64,000 bases of DNA, from assembly GCA_963724385.1 (NCBI GenBank), contig CAVRUJ010000001.1, positions 186,001 to 250,000 on the forward strand, given 5' to 3'. Below the pieces are notes generated by a model. That model made no database searches. It was not told the origin of the DNA and worked only from the letters and a program-made list of their open reading frames with translations. The stretch is from DASXQK01 sp963724385 (GTDB taxonomy: Bacteria > Pseudomonadota > Alphaproteobacteria > Dongiales > Dongiaceae). The translations under genes were made by a program, and so were the position numbers. Below, piece after piece: positions 42,179 to 51,433 of this stretch; the first letter of the stretch is position 1; each line of letters starts with the position of its first letter.

Positions 42179-43699
42179 GTGACCGGCGATCCCTTCCGGC
42201 TCCGTCCGGGGACGCTTACCCTGGAGGCGTTGTGGGCTTTGATGTCCGACAACCGGCCGATCGCGCTCGATCCCTCCGCAAGGGAGCCGATCGAAGCTTC
42301 GGCCGCGGTCGTCCAGCGCATCGTCGCCGAGGGCAGGACCGCCTACGGCATCAATACCGGTTTCGGCAGCCTCGCCAAGACCCGGATCCCCGCCAGCGAC
42401 GTGGCCGAGCTCCAGCGCCGGCTGGTGCTGTCCCATGCGGCGGGCACCGGACCGCTGCTGGAAGACCGGCTGGTGCGCGGCATCATGATCGCCAAGATCA
42501 ACGGTCTCGCCCGCGGCGCCTCGGGCCTGCGCCTGGAAGTGATCGAGGCGCTGATCGCCATGGTCAACGCCGGAATCCATCCGCTGATCCCGGCCAAGGG
42601 CTCGGTCGGCGCGTCCGGAGACCTGGCGCCGCTCGCCCATCTGAGCCAGGGCCTCATCGGCCTCGGCGAGGTGCGCGTGGGCGGCCATGTGCTGCCGGCG
42701 GCAGACGCGCTTGCCAAGGCCGGCATCGCGCCGGTGAAGCTGGAAGCCAAGGAGGGCCTCGCCCTCCTCAACGGGACACAAGTGTCGGCCGTGCTGGCGG
42801 CGGCTGGGCTCGAGGCCGCGTCCCATGTCTTCAATGCGGCCCTCGTCGCCGGCGCCCTGAGCCTGGATGCCGCGGCGGGAAGCGATGCGCCCTTCGATCC
42901 GCGCATCCACGCGCTCCGCGGCCAGCCGGGCCAGATCGAAATCGCCGCGGTGCTGCTGGAACTGATGCGGGGAAGCGAGATCCGCTTGTCCCACATCGAA
43001 GGCGACGAGCGGGTGCAAGATGCCTATTCGCTGCGCTGCCAGCCCCAGGTGATGGGTGGGATACTCGATCTGCTGCGCTATGCCGCCGGCACGGTCGAGC
43101 GCGAGCTCAACGCCGTCTCCGACAATCCTCTGGTCTTCGCCGACACGGGCGAGGTCGTGTCCGGCGGCAATTTCCATGCCGAGCCCGTGGCGCTCGCCTC
43201 CGATGCGACGGCCATCGCGCTCGCCGAGATCGGCGGCATGTCGGAACGGCGCGTAGCACTCCTGACCGACCCGCGCATGAGCGGGCTTCCGGCCTTCCTG
43301 GTGCCCGAGCCTGGGCTCAATTCCGGTTTCATGATGGCCCATGTCACGGCGGCGGCGCTGGCCAGCGAGAACAAGAGCCTCGCCCATCCTGCCACGGTCG
43401 ATTCCCTGCCCACCTCGGCCAACCAGGAGGACCACGTGAGCATGGCCACATTCGCGGCGCGCCGGCTTCAAGAAATGGCCGAGAATGCCGGCACCATCGT
43501 CGCCATCGAGCTGCTGGCCGCGGCCCAGGGAATCGATTTGCGCCGGCCCCTCAAGTCCTCGCCCGCGCTGGAGAAGGCCAAGGCCGCGGTGCGCGCCATC
43601 GCCGCCTTCTGGGACCAGGACCGGGCCATGGCTCCCGACATCGCGGCGGCCAAGACGCTGGTTCTCTCGGGCCATTTCCGGCCGATGAAGCCTTACTGA
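42179..43699 (+). CDS. hutH: Histidine ammonia-lyase
   Basis: A 506-residue enzyme, from a GTG start preceded by GGAGAGG, that deaminates histidine to urocanate without a cofactor. The self-formed MIO electrophile arises from A145-S146-G147 in GSVGASGDLAPLAH. YGINTGFG, LNGTQVS, SDNPLVF and NSGFMMAH are the usual HutH motifs. The rest of the hut pathway (hutU, hutI, hutC) is absent here; the neighbour is an agmatinase-like ureohydrolase. Confidence 0.95.
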   Translation: MTGDPFRLRPGTLTLEALWALMSDNRPIALDPSAREPIEASAAVVQRIVAEGRTAYGINTGFGSLAKTRIPASDVAELQRRLVLSHAAGTGPLLEDRLVRGIMIAKINGLARGASGLRLEVIEALIAMVNAGIHPLIPAKGSVGASGDLAPLAHLSQGLIGLGEVRVGGHVLPAADALAKAGIAPVKLEAKEGLALLNGTQVSAVLAAAGLEAASHVFNAALVAGALSLDAAAGSDAPFDPRIHALRGQPGQIEIAAVLLELMRGSEIRLSHIEGDERVQDAYSLRCQPQVMGGILDLLRYAAGTVERELNAVSDNPLVFADTGEVVSGGNFHAEPVALASDATAIALAEIGGMSERRVALLTDPRMSGLPAFLVPEPGLNSGFMMAHVTAAALASENKSLAHPATVDSLPTSANQEDHVSMATFAARRLQEMAENAGTIVAIELLAAAQGIDLRRPLKSSPALEKAKAAVRAIAAFWDQDRAMAPDIAAAKTLVLSGHFRPMKPY

Positions 43700-43794
43700 C
43701 TGCCGCGGCCCCAATCGCCGTGGGGTCTTGTCGCAGTGGCGAAGGCGAGCGGCTTCGGCTAGAAAGGCGCCCTTCGGCAAAGGCGGAAGCAGCC

Positions 43795-44688
43795 ATGACA
43801 GGCGTTCCAACATATTCGGTGAGACCGAGCTTCCTCGGCGTCGCCAACGAAGACCGCGAGGCGGCCTTCGTGTGCGCCGGAATTCCCTATGACCTCGGCA
43901 CGACGCACCGGTCCGGCGCCCGCTTCGGGCCCATGGCCATCCGCGCCATCAGCCGCATGCTGGTGGACGGCGTGAACCCGCTGAACTGGCGCGACCCGTC
44001 GGGGCTTCCCGTGGCCGATATCGGCGACTTCCAGATCGCGCTCGGCGATACCATGGCGAGCCTGAAGCTGATCGAGGAGCAGGCGGGCTCGTGCGAGCAC
44101 CTGATCGCGCTCGGCGGCGACCATCTGGTGACCCTGCCTCTCCTGCGGGCGCTGGCCAAGAAGCAGGGGCCCGTCGGCCTCATCCATTTCGACGCCCATG
44201 TCGACACCTGGCCCGACAGCTTCGGCCAGAAATACGGCCACGGCTCGGTGTTCTACTGGGCTATCGAGGAAGGGCTGGTGGATCCGGCGCGCATGATCCA
44301 GATCGGCATCCGCTCTCCCGTCGGCCGCGATGTCTGGGACTGGACCACCGGCAAGGGCGTGCAGATCATCACGGCCCAGGACGTGCATCAGGGCGGCACC
44401 GAGGCCGTGATCCAGGCGATCCGGGCCAAGGTCGGCAAGGGCAAGACCTATCTCTCCTTCGACATCGATGCCCTCGATCCGTCCCAGGCGCCGGGCACCG
44501 GCACGCCCGAGGTGGGCGGCCTGTTCACTTGGCAGGTCAAGGCGATCCTGGACCGGCTCGCCGGCATCGATTTCGCCGGCATGGACGTGGTCGAGGTGGC
44601 GCCGGCCTATGACGTGGCCGAGATCACGGCGCTGGCCGCGGCCACCATCGCCTGGCAATACCTAAGCCTGGCGGCCCCCAAGACGTGA
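43795..44688 (+). CDS. Agmatinase/ureohydrolase family protein
   Basis: A 297-residue binuclear manganese enzyme. Metal-binding motifs: GGDH, FDAHVDTW and SFDIDALDPSQAPGTGTPE, in the order and spacing of agmatinase. It hydrolyses a guanidino or formimino group; agmatine, guanidinobutyrate or formimidoylglutamate are the usual options. Being next to hutH may argue for formimidoylglutamase, but the sequence is closest in style to agmatinase. GTGA overlap couples it to the large oxidoreductase. Confidence 0.88.
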   Translation: MTGVPTYSVRPSFLGVANEDREAAFVCAGIPYDLGTTHRSGARFGPMAIRAISRMLVDGVNPLNWRDPSGLPVADIGDFQIALGDTMASLKLIEEQAGSCEHLIALGGDHLVTLPLLRALAKKQGPVGLIHFDAHVDTWPDSFGQKYGHGSVFYWAIEEGLVDPARMIQIGIRSPVGRDVWDWTTGKGVQIITAQDVHQGGTEAVIQAIRAKVGKGKTYLSFDIDALDPSQAPGTGTPEVGGLFTWQVKAILDRLAGIDFAGMDVVEVAPAYDVAEITALAAATIAWQYLSLAAPKT

Positions 44689-47600
44689 ATCTGCGCCCCT
44701 CGGACCTGCCTCCTGTGAGCCTGCCTCAAGCGGCCGAGCTTCATCTGGCCCACGGGCTCGCCTTCGCCGACCTCTATGCCAGCGAGGGCCTGGCCCGGAT
44801 CGACGACGCTTTCCTCCGCGCCCTGGCGCCCGAGCTTCTGGCAAGGCTTCTGGCCGCGCGGCAGACGCCGCCCGCGGGCAAGGAGGAATCGGCGCTGCTG
44901 CTGGAGCTCGCCCCCCATCTCGAGGATTTCATCGCCCGCGTCTTCGGTATCGAACCCGAGCTTCGGGTGCTGGCCGAACGGCACAACGCGCTTGCCCCCG
45001 TTTTCACCTGCAAGCGCTTGTTCGTCCAGCGCCGCGCCCTCAAGGCTCATAGGCCCGAAGCGGCCGCCGCGTTCGACGGGCCAGCGCTCGCAGCCGAACT
45101 GGAACGGCATTTCGGCGAACCGCTTTCGGAGATCGCCTTCGCCCGGAAGGTCAACGCTTGGAGCGAGGGCGAGCAGGCGAATGGCGAAGTTCTCGAGCTC
45201 GCGGCGCGCTACGCCGCCTGGGCTACCTTGTCGGACGCCGGTCGGGCGAAGCACCGCAAGGGCGTGCTGTTCAAGGCGCCGCGCAAGCTCGATCCCATGC
45301 ATCTGGTGCCGGTCGAGACGGTGACCCGTCACGGGGTCGCCATGGCCGAGCTCGATCCGCATCATCGGCGCCGGCGTGAAGGCTTCGCTCTCACCGATCC
45401 CGGCATGGACCTGACCGGCGCATTGGACCAGGCCCACTACTGCATCTTCTGCCATCACCAGGGGAAGGATTCCTGCTCCCACGGCCTGAAGGAGCGCGAC
45501 GGCGGCTTCCGCAAGAGCCCGTTCCAGGTGGTGCTCGCCGGCTGCCCGCTCGAAGAAAAAATCTCCGAGATGCAAAGCCTGAAAGCCGAGGGCGTGCCTT
45601 TGGGGGCGCTGGCCATGATCGCGGTCGACAACCCGATGGTGGCGGCCACGGGACACCGCATTTGCAACGACTGCATGAAGGCCTGCATCTACCAGAAGCA
45701 GGATCCGGTCGACATTCCACAGGTCGAGACGCGCACGTTGAAGGACGTGCTGGAGCTGCCCTGGGGCTTCGAGATCTATGGCCTGCTCACTCGCTGGAAT
45801 CCGCTGAACCTGCGTCAGCCTATGGCCAAGCCGGCCTCGGGCAAGAAGGTGCTGGTGGCCGGCCTCGGCCCTGCCGGCTTCACCCTCGCCCACTACATGC
45901 TGAACGAAGGACACGCGGTCGCCGCGGTGGACGGGCTCAAGATCGAACCGTTGCCGGCGGCCTTCTCGGGCCGGACGCCCGGCGGCGCGCCGGCACCCTT
46001 CCGCCCGATCCGCGAGGTGAGGGAGCTCTATGAGGGCCTCGACCACCGGGTCATGGCCGGCTTCGGCGGCGTGGCCGAATACGGCATCACCGTGCGCTGG
46101 GACAAGAACTTCCTGAAGATCATCCGCCTGCTGCTGGAGCGGCGCGAGCGCTTCGCCATGTTCGGGGGCGTGCGCCTCGGCGGGACGCTGACCTTGGAGC
46201 AGGCCTTCGGCCTCGGCTTCGACCATGTGGCGCTCTGCCTGGGCGCGGGCAAGCCCACGATCCTCGACCTGCCCAATGCGCTCGCGCCAGGCGTGCGCAT
46301 GGCGTCGGACTTCCTCATGGCGTTGCAGCTGACGGGTGCCGCCAAGACGGAATCCATCGCCAATCTCCAGCTCCGTCTGCCTATCGTCGTCATCGGCGGC
46401 GGGCTTACCGCCATCGACACGGCGACCGAAGCGCTCGCCTATTACCCGCTCCAGGTGGAGAAGTTCCTTCAGCGCTTCGAGACCTTGGCGGCGGAGAGTG
46501 GCGAAGCCGCGGTGCGGCGCGGCTGGACGCCGGCGGAAGCGGCGATCGCCGACGATTTCATCGCCCATGCCCGCGCCATCCGGGCGGAGCGCGCTCGCGC
46601 GCAGGCCCGCGGCGAAGCGCCGCGCATCGTCGAGCTGCTGGACGGCTGGGGCGGGGTCACCATCGCCTACCGGCGCCGGCTCATCGATTCTCCGAGTTAT
46701 ACCCTGAACCACGAAGAAGTAGAGAAGGCGCTCCAGGAAGGCATCCGCTTCGCCGAAGGACTGACGCCGACGGCGATCCAGCTCGATGGCGCCGGCCATG
46801 CCGCGGCGGTGGAGTTCCAGACCGGCGATGCCGGAACGGCGCGGCTGCCGGCCCATGCGGTGCTGGTGGCGGCGGGCACGCGCCCCAACACCGTGCTGGC
46901 GCGGGAGGACGCAGACCACATCCGCCTGGACGGCCAGTATTTCGCGGCGGTCGACGAGGAGGGCGCGCCGGCCAAGCCCGAGAAGCTTGCCAAGCCCGCT
47001 CTTGTTCGGGTGCTGCAGCAGATTCGGCCCGACGGGCGCGCCGTCAGCTTTTTCGGCGACCTGCATCCGAGCTTCGCCGGCAATGTGGTCAAAGCCATGG
47101 GCGGGGTGAAGCAGGGCTGGCCGGTGGTGGCCGATGCGATCGCGCGCCTCGCCAAGCCGGCATCGAACGAGACGGCCGGCGACTTCATCGCCCGCATGAA
47201 CGATCTCTTCCGCGCCCGGGTCGAGGCCGTGAACCGGCTCACGCCCAACATCGTCGAGGTGGTGGTGCGGGCACCCCAGGCGGCGCGCAACTTCCATCCG
47301 GGCGAGTTCTACCGGCTGCAGAATTTCGAGACCCTGGCCAAGCGCATCGACGGCACCACGCTTGCCATGGAGGGCCTGGCGCTGACCGGCGCCTGGACCG
47401 ATCCCGAAAAGGGACTCGTCGGCACCATCGTGCTCGAGATGGGCGGGTCGTCCGATCTCTGCATGCTGCTGGAGCCGGGCGAGCCGGCGATCCTCATGGG
47501 CCCCACCGGCAAGGCCACCGAAACGCCGCCCGGCGAGACGGTGCTGCTGGCGGGCGGCGGGCTGGGCAACGCGGTGCTGTTCTCCATCGGACGGGCGCTG

Positions 47601-48188
47601 CGCGCCGCCGGCTCGCGGGTGCTCTATTTCGCCGGTTACAAGCGGATGCAGGACCGCTACAAGGTCGCCGATATCGAGGCCGCGGCCGACTGCGTGATTT
47701 GGACCTGCGACGAGGCGCCGGGCTTCGCACCCGGCCGGGCCCAGGACCGCGGCCATGTGGGCAACATCGTCGAGGCCATGGTCGCCTATCAGACGGGCAA
47801 GCTGGGCGAAAAGCCCATCGACCTCGGCGAGGTCGACCGCATCATCGCCATCGGCTCCGATGGCATGATGGCCGCCGTCGCACGGGCTCGCCACCAGGCG
47901 CTCAAGCCCTGGCTCAAGGCCAAGCATCGGGCCATCGCTTCCGTCAACTCGCCGATGCAATGCATGATGAAGGAGGTCTGCGCCCAATGCCTCCAGACCC
48001 ATCGCGATCCGGCGACGGGCAAGGAGACGGTGGTGTTCTCCTGCTTCAACCAGGACCAGCCCCTGGATGAGGTGGATTTTGCGGTTCTGCGCAACCGGCT
48101 CAGCCAGAACGGCGTCCAGGAAAAGCTGACGGCCCAGTGGGTGGACCGCTGCCTCCAACGGCTGGGGCGCAGGGGCGCAGCGGCTTAG
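44685..48188 (+). CDS. Fused NfnAB-like FAD/iron-sulfur NAD(P) oxidoreductase, 1167 residues
   Basis: One chain joining a GltD/NfnB-like half and a PyrK/NfnA-like half. N-terminal region: cysteines C253, C256, C264, C287 and C327, C330, C334 suited to [4Fe-4S] clusters. Then the FAD motif VAGLGPAG (391-398), and a second Rossmann VVIGGGLTAIDTA. The C-terminal third is ferredoxin-NADP reductase-like with LAGGGLGNAVLFS and a PyrK-type cysteine set C1093-x5-C1099-x2-C1102-x17-C1120 for [2Fe-2S]. Split NfnAB enzymes transfer electrons between NADH, NADPH and ferredoxin. GTG start overlaps the agmatinase stop. Possible electron source for corrinoid reactivation, by inference. Confidence 0.85.
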   Translation: MNLRPSDLPPVSLPQAAELHLAHGLAFADLYASEGLARIDDAFLRALAPELLARLLAARQTPPAGKEESALLLELAPHLEDFIARVFGIEPELRVLAERHNALAPVFTCKRLFVQRRALKAHRPEAAAAFDGPALAAELERHFGEPLSEIAFARKVNAWSEGEQANGEVLELAARYAAWATLSDAGRAKHRKGVLFKAPRKLDPMHLVPVETVTRHGVAMAELDPHHRRRREGFALTDPGMDLTGALDQAHYCIFCHHQGKDSCSHGLKERDGGFRKSPFQVVLAGCPLEEKISEMQSLKAEGVPLGALAMIAVDNPMVAATGHRICNDCMKACIYQKQDPVDIPQVETRTLKDVLELPWGFEIYGLLTRWNPLNLRQPMAKPASGKKVLVAGLGPAGFTLAHYMLNEGHAVAAVDGLKIEPLPAAFSGRTPGGAPAPFRPIREVRELYEGLDHRVMAGFGGVAEYGITVRWDKNFLKIIRLLLERRERFAMFGGVRLGGTLTLEQAFGLGFDHVALCLGAGKPTILDLPNALAPGVRMASDFLMALQLTGAAKTESIANLQLRLPIVVIGGGLTAIDTATEALAYYPLQVEKFLQRFETLAAESGEAAVRRGWTPAEAAIADDFIAHARAIRAERARAQARGEAPRIVELLDGWGGVTIAYRRRLIDSPSYTLNHEEVEKALQEGIRFAEGLTPTAIQLDGAGHAAAVEFQTGDAGTARLPAHAVLVAAGTRPNTVLAREDADHIRLDGQYFAAVDEEGAPAKPEKLAKPALVRVLQQIRPDGRAVSFFGDLHPSFAGNVVKAMGGVKQGWPVVADAIARLAKPASNETAGDFIARMNDLFRARVEAVNRLTPNIVEVVVRAPQAARNFHPGEFYRLQNFETLAKRIDGTTLAMEGLALTGAWTDPEKGLVGTIVLEMGGSSDLCMLLEPGEPAILMGPTGKATETPPGETVLLAGGGLGNAVLFSIGRALRAAGSRVLYFAGYKRMQDRYKVADIEAAADCVIWTCDEAPGFAPGRAQDRGHVGNIVEAMVAYQTGKLGEKPIDLGEVDRIIAIGSDGMMAAVARARHQALKPWLKAKHRAIASVNSPMQCMMKEVCAQCLQTHRDPATGKETVVFSCFNQDQPLDEVDFAVLRNRLSQNGVQEKLTAQWVDRCLQRLGRRGAAA

Positions 48189-48327
48189 GCCGCTGGGCCC
48201 AATCCAAGCCTTCTGCAAATTTTTCTCATAGATAATTTGAATTTTTATCGGTTGTCGGGCCATAGCCAATAGCCAAATCTACCCTCGATATCCAAAGCAT
48301 GCGGCCAATCGGCGCCGCGGAGGTCGG

Positions 48328-49182
48328 GTGAAGATGGCTAACGCAGCAACCGCTCTTGCAGAACCCCGCTATGACCAGGTCGAGGGGATTCTGACCTATC
48401 TGGTGAATACAGGAGTCAGGCCCGTCTCCTACAACTACGAGCCGCCTGCGGGGGTCCCGCAGCGCTCGGGTCGCTATGAAGACCGGCGCTTGCCGGTGGT
48501 GAACGGGCGGCTCGACCCGGCCCGCTATGTGCTGGACGAGCATGGCTTCCAGTACGCCCGCCATCAAAGCGCGGTCGAAGACTTCTACGACGAGGCCGAG
48601 ATCGAGCGGGTCTACTTCCCCGAGGTCGAGCGCCTGATCAAGCAGGCGACGGGGGCGGAGAAGATCGTGACTTTCGATCACACCCTCAGGGTCGGCGCCG
48701 GCACCAAGCGCAAGGGCCTGCGCGAGCCGGTGCGCCGGGTGCACAACGACTACACGGTGAAGTCGGGGCCCCAGCGCCTGCGCGATCTCCTGGACCCGGC
48801 CGAGGCCGAGGAGCGCCTGAAGCACCGCTTCGCCATCGTCAATGTCTGGCGGCCGATCCGCGGCCCCGTCGAGGAAGCGCCGCTCGCGGTCTGCGATGCG
48901 CGCAGCGTGGCGCCCGAAGATCTGATCGAGACCGACCTCGTCTATCCGGACCGGACCGGGGAGATTTATTCGGTCGCCTTCAACCCGGTCCATCGCTGGG
49001 TCTATTTCCCGGATATGGAGCGCGACGAGCTGCTGTTCCTGAAGGTCTATGATTCCATGACCGACGGGCGCGCCCGCTTCGCTCCCCATACGGCATTCGA
49101 AGACCCGACCGGCCCGCACGTCCCCCTCCCGCGGGAGAGCATCGAAACGCGCAGCCTGCTGCTGTTCCCCGCCGGCAGTTGA
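48328..49182 (+). CDS. CmcJ/NvfI-like family protein
   Basis: A 284-residue protein (GTG at 48328 or ATG at 48334). YFPEVERLIKQATGAEKIVTFDHTLR, RRVHNDYT with an HxD pair, FAIVNVWRPIRGPVEEAPLAVCDA, VYPDRTGEIYSVAFNP and HRWVYFPDMERDELLFLKVYDS are characteristic of the CmcJ/NvfI group, some of which are Fe(II)/2-oxoglutarate oxygenases or isomerases in secondary metabolism. The HxD...H arrangement fits a non-heme iron site. Upstream DNA is AT-rich; the gene is monocistronic. Confidence 0.8.
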   Translation: MKMANAATALAEPRYDQVEGILTYLVNTGVRPVSYNYEPPAGVPQRSGRYEDRRLPVVNGRLDPARYVLDEHGFQYARHQSAVEDFYDEAEIERVYFPEVERLIKQATGAEKIVTFDHTLRVGAGTKRKGLREPVRRVHNDYTVKSGPQRLRDLLDPAEAEERLKHRFAIVNVWRPIRGPVEEAPLAVCDARSVAPEDLIETDLVYPDRTGEIYSVAFNPVHRWVYFPDMERDELLFLKVYDSMTDGRARFAPHTAFEDPTGPHVPLPRESIETRSLLLFPAGS

Positions 49183-49200
49183 GCCGAAGGGAAGAGCTTC

Positions 49201-50040
49201 TTAACTTCGCTTCTTCGCCTCGCCGGCGAAGAAGCCGTTCAGCTCGGCGAAGGGAACGGCGCGGGCGAAGCCGGCGAAGCTGCCGTCTTGAGCGATTTCC
49301 GTGGCGACGCGCATGAACTCGCCCCAGGCAGCGCGGGCGAGCGCGCCACCGACGCTGATCCGGCGCACGCCCAGCGCCGCGTATTTGGTCACCTGCATGT
49401 CGGGGACGACGGTCAGGACATTCACCGGCTTGGGCGCCACGGCTTTCACCACCGCCGCGATCTGCTCGGGCGTCTTCACGCCTGGCGCGTAGAGGCAGTC
49501 GGCACCCGCCGCGGCATAAGCCTGCAAGCGTCGCAGCGACTCGTTCAGCGGATCCGGATGGCCGACCAGGAAGCATTCGGCCCGGGCGGTCAGCAGCACG
49601 CCGGACTTGGACCTGTCGATCGCCTGGCGCGCCGCCTTGATGCGCTCCACGGCGAGTGGCAGGTCGTAGAGCGGGCGATCGCTCCGCCCGGTCGAATCCT
49701 CGATCGAAAGCCCGGCCACGCCCGTCTCGACGGCGCGGGCGACGTTGGCCGCAACGCCAGCGGGCTCGTCGGCGTAGCCGTTCTCGAAATCGGCGTTCAC
49801 CGGCAGCTGGGTCGCGGGCACGACAGCGCCGAGATGCGCCAGCATGGCTTCGAGCCCGACGGCGTTGTCCGGCAGCCCCATGGCCCAGGCGCAGCCCGAG
49901 CTGGTCGTCGCCAGGGCCTTGAACCCCAGATGCTGGAGATAGCGGGCCGAGCCCGCGTCCCAGGGATTGGGGATGACGAAGCAGCCGGATTCATGCAAGG
50001 CGCGGAAGACGCGGCGCCGGTCGGCGATGTCGGAAGGCAT
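49201..50040 (-). CDS. Isocitrate lyase/PEP mutase superfamily protein
   Basis: A 279-residue TIM-barrel enzyme. Seen: IPNPWDAGSARYLQ, LPVNADFENGYAD (metal-binding Asp) and AGLSIEDSTG, LTARAECFLVG; the EDS and DFENGY elements match the oxaloacetate decarboxylase/PEP-mutase branch. It cleaves or isomerises C-C or P-C bonds of 2-oxo or 2-hydroxy acids. The key catalytic loop cysteine of isocitrate lyases (KKCGH) is not present, so it is not a true isocitrate lyase. Confidence 0.87.
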   Translation of the reverse strand: MPSDIADRRRVFRALHESGCFVIPNPWDAGSARYLQHLGFKALATTSSGCAWAMGLPDNAVGLEAMLAHLGAVVPATQLPVNADFENGYADEPAGVAANVARAVETGVAGLSIEDSTGRSDRPLYDLPLAVERIKAARQAIDRSKSGVLLTARAECFLVGHPDPLNESLRRLQAYAAAGADCLYAPGVKTPEQIAAVVKAVAPKPVNVLTVVPDMQVTKYAALGVRRISVGGALARAAWGEFMRVATEIAQDGSFAGFARAVPFAELNGFFAGEAKKRS

Positions 50041-50129
50041 CTTGGTTCCACTTCCATCGAGTTGCGAGGCCGGCGTTGATCATAGCGGAAATCGAGGCCG
50101 GACGCGCCGGCATCGACGCCACTCACTCG

Positions 50130-51338
50130 TCAAATCAGGCATTCATGCATGAGGAATTTGCCGCTCAGCGCACGGGGGATCTCCGCGACCCCGACGGGAC
50201 GCACCTTGAAGCCCGGGGACAGAAAGCGGTCGATGATGTTCTGGGCAACTTCCTGCTGCAGCTCGGCCGCGCCCTCGCGCAGGACATACAGCAGGTCGAC
50301 CTCCCCGAGCGCGGGCTGGATCAACTTGAATTGGCGCAAGCCGAGCTCTCGCGCAATCTTCGACGGCACCATCGGCGCGATCCTTCTGCCATCCGGGAGC
50401 CTGAAGAGATTCTTTTCCCGGCCGACGATGTGCGTGACGGCGCGTGGCGAACGCCGACAGTCATTGCGTTCGGCGAGTGCGGCATAGTCGCCTATCTCGT
50501 AGCGCAGCAACGGCATGGCCCGGTTGAACAGGGGCGTGACGACGATCCGGCCTTCTTCTCCGAGCTTGGTCGGTTGGCCCTCGTTGTCGAGGAGTTCAAG
50601 GATCAGATGCCGGCTGGCCGGGTGATAAGCGCCGCAGAGCTCGCACTGGGCCAGAATCACGCCGGACTCTATGGCGCCGTAGAAATCCAGCAGCCGGCAG
50701 CCCGGGATCTGCTGGGCGCGTTGGCGCAGCTCCTCCGACACCACCTCACCTACGGTCGAGATCAGCTGCAACGGAAGAGGGCGCTGCAACTCCGCGCTGC
50801 GCTCCAGCGTGCCGAGCATGATCGAGGGATAGCCGATGACATAGGTCGCCGAGGTCCGGGCGAGCAGGTCGAATACAGCGCTCGTGTCGAGGGACGCGAA
50901 CTCCCATTTCCGTCCGCCGTTCGGCCGGTCGCTTTCCACGATTCTGCCGATCGGATGCTCCGGGTTGGGGGAGACGACGTGAACCATTTGGCGATGGCCC
51001 CCGATGCCCCAGCCCCGCTGCAGCCGCCGATTCTCCATGGCGTTGATTTGAAAGCAGCGTTCCGTCTTGCGGATCTCCAACGGCTCGCCGGTCGATCCCG
51101 ACGTGTATTTGGAGACGACGGCGCCATCTTCGGGCGGAACGAAGTCGCTGTGGAACCGGGCCGTCTCGGCCTTGACCGCAGCGGCGGGCGTGATGGGTAT
51201 GTCGCGAAAGGCGATCTCCTGGCCGGCGCGCAGGCGCGCCGCCCAGCCCTGGTCCCTGTAGTAGGGCGAGTGGCTTGAGGCATGGGCCAACATGGCAAGG
51301 AGCTGCTGGCGGCGGTCCTGGTTGATCGGATGTTCCAT
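50130..51338 (-). CDS. PaaK-like AMP-dependent acyl-CoA ligase, copy 2
   Basis: A 402-residue adenylate-forming enzyme from the ATG at 51338. ATP loop YTSGSTGEPLEIRK, then DFYGAIESGVIL, CELCGAYHP (possible zinc site) and RYEIGDYA, ending FLMHECLI. The layout matches phenylacetate-CoA-ligase-like proteins. It is a tandem paralogue of the 402-residue gene upstream (51434-52642), with the same length and many identical blocks. It likely activates a carboxylic acid; the acceptor is not known. Confidence 0.85.
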   Translation of the reverse strand: MEHPINQDRRQQLLAMLAHASSHSPYYRDQGWAARLRAGQEIAFRDIPITPAAAVKAETARFHSDFVPPEDGAVVSKYTSGSTGEPLEIRKTERCFQINAMENRRLQRGWGIGGHRQMVHVVSPNPEHPIGRIVESDRPNGGRKWEFASLDTSAVFDLLARTSATYVIGYPSIMLGTLERSAELQRPLPLQLISTVGEVVSEELRQRAQQIPGCRLLDFYGAIESGVILAQCELCGAYHPASRHLILELLDNEGQPTKLGEEGRIVVTPLFNRAMPLLRYEIGDYAALAERNDCRRSPRAVTHIVGREKNLFRLPDGRRIAPMVPSKIARELGLRQFKLIQPALGEVDLLYVLREGAAELQQEVAQNIIDRFLSPGFKVRPVGVAEIPRALSGKFLMHECLI

Positions 51339-51433
51339 GGGCCGGAATTCACTCCGTTGCCGGCTAGCGCGAAGCCCGGGTAGGGCTTTTGCCCAGGGAT
51401 GGCAACAGGAATCGCCGGGCCAGAGCGCCCGTA

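Noticed and set aside
44607..48269. 1220-codon open frame antisense to the Nfn-like gene
   Set aside because: Its translation is rich in Gln, His, Arg and Glu with no domain, as expected from the complement of a GC-rich gene with strong codon bias. The plus-strand protein has clear motifs.
49201..50040. True isocitrate lyase
   Set aside because: The KKCGH catalytic loop is missing, and the length (279 residues) fits the PEP mutase/oxaloacetate decarboxylase branch instead.
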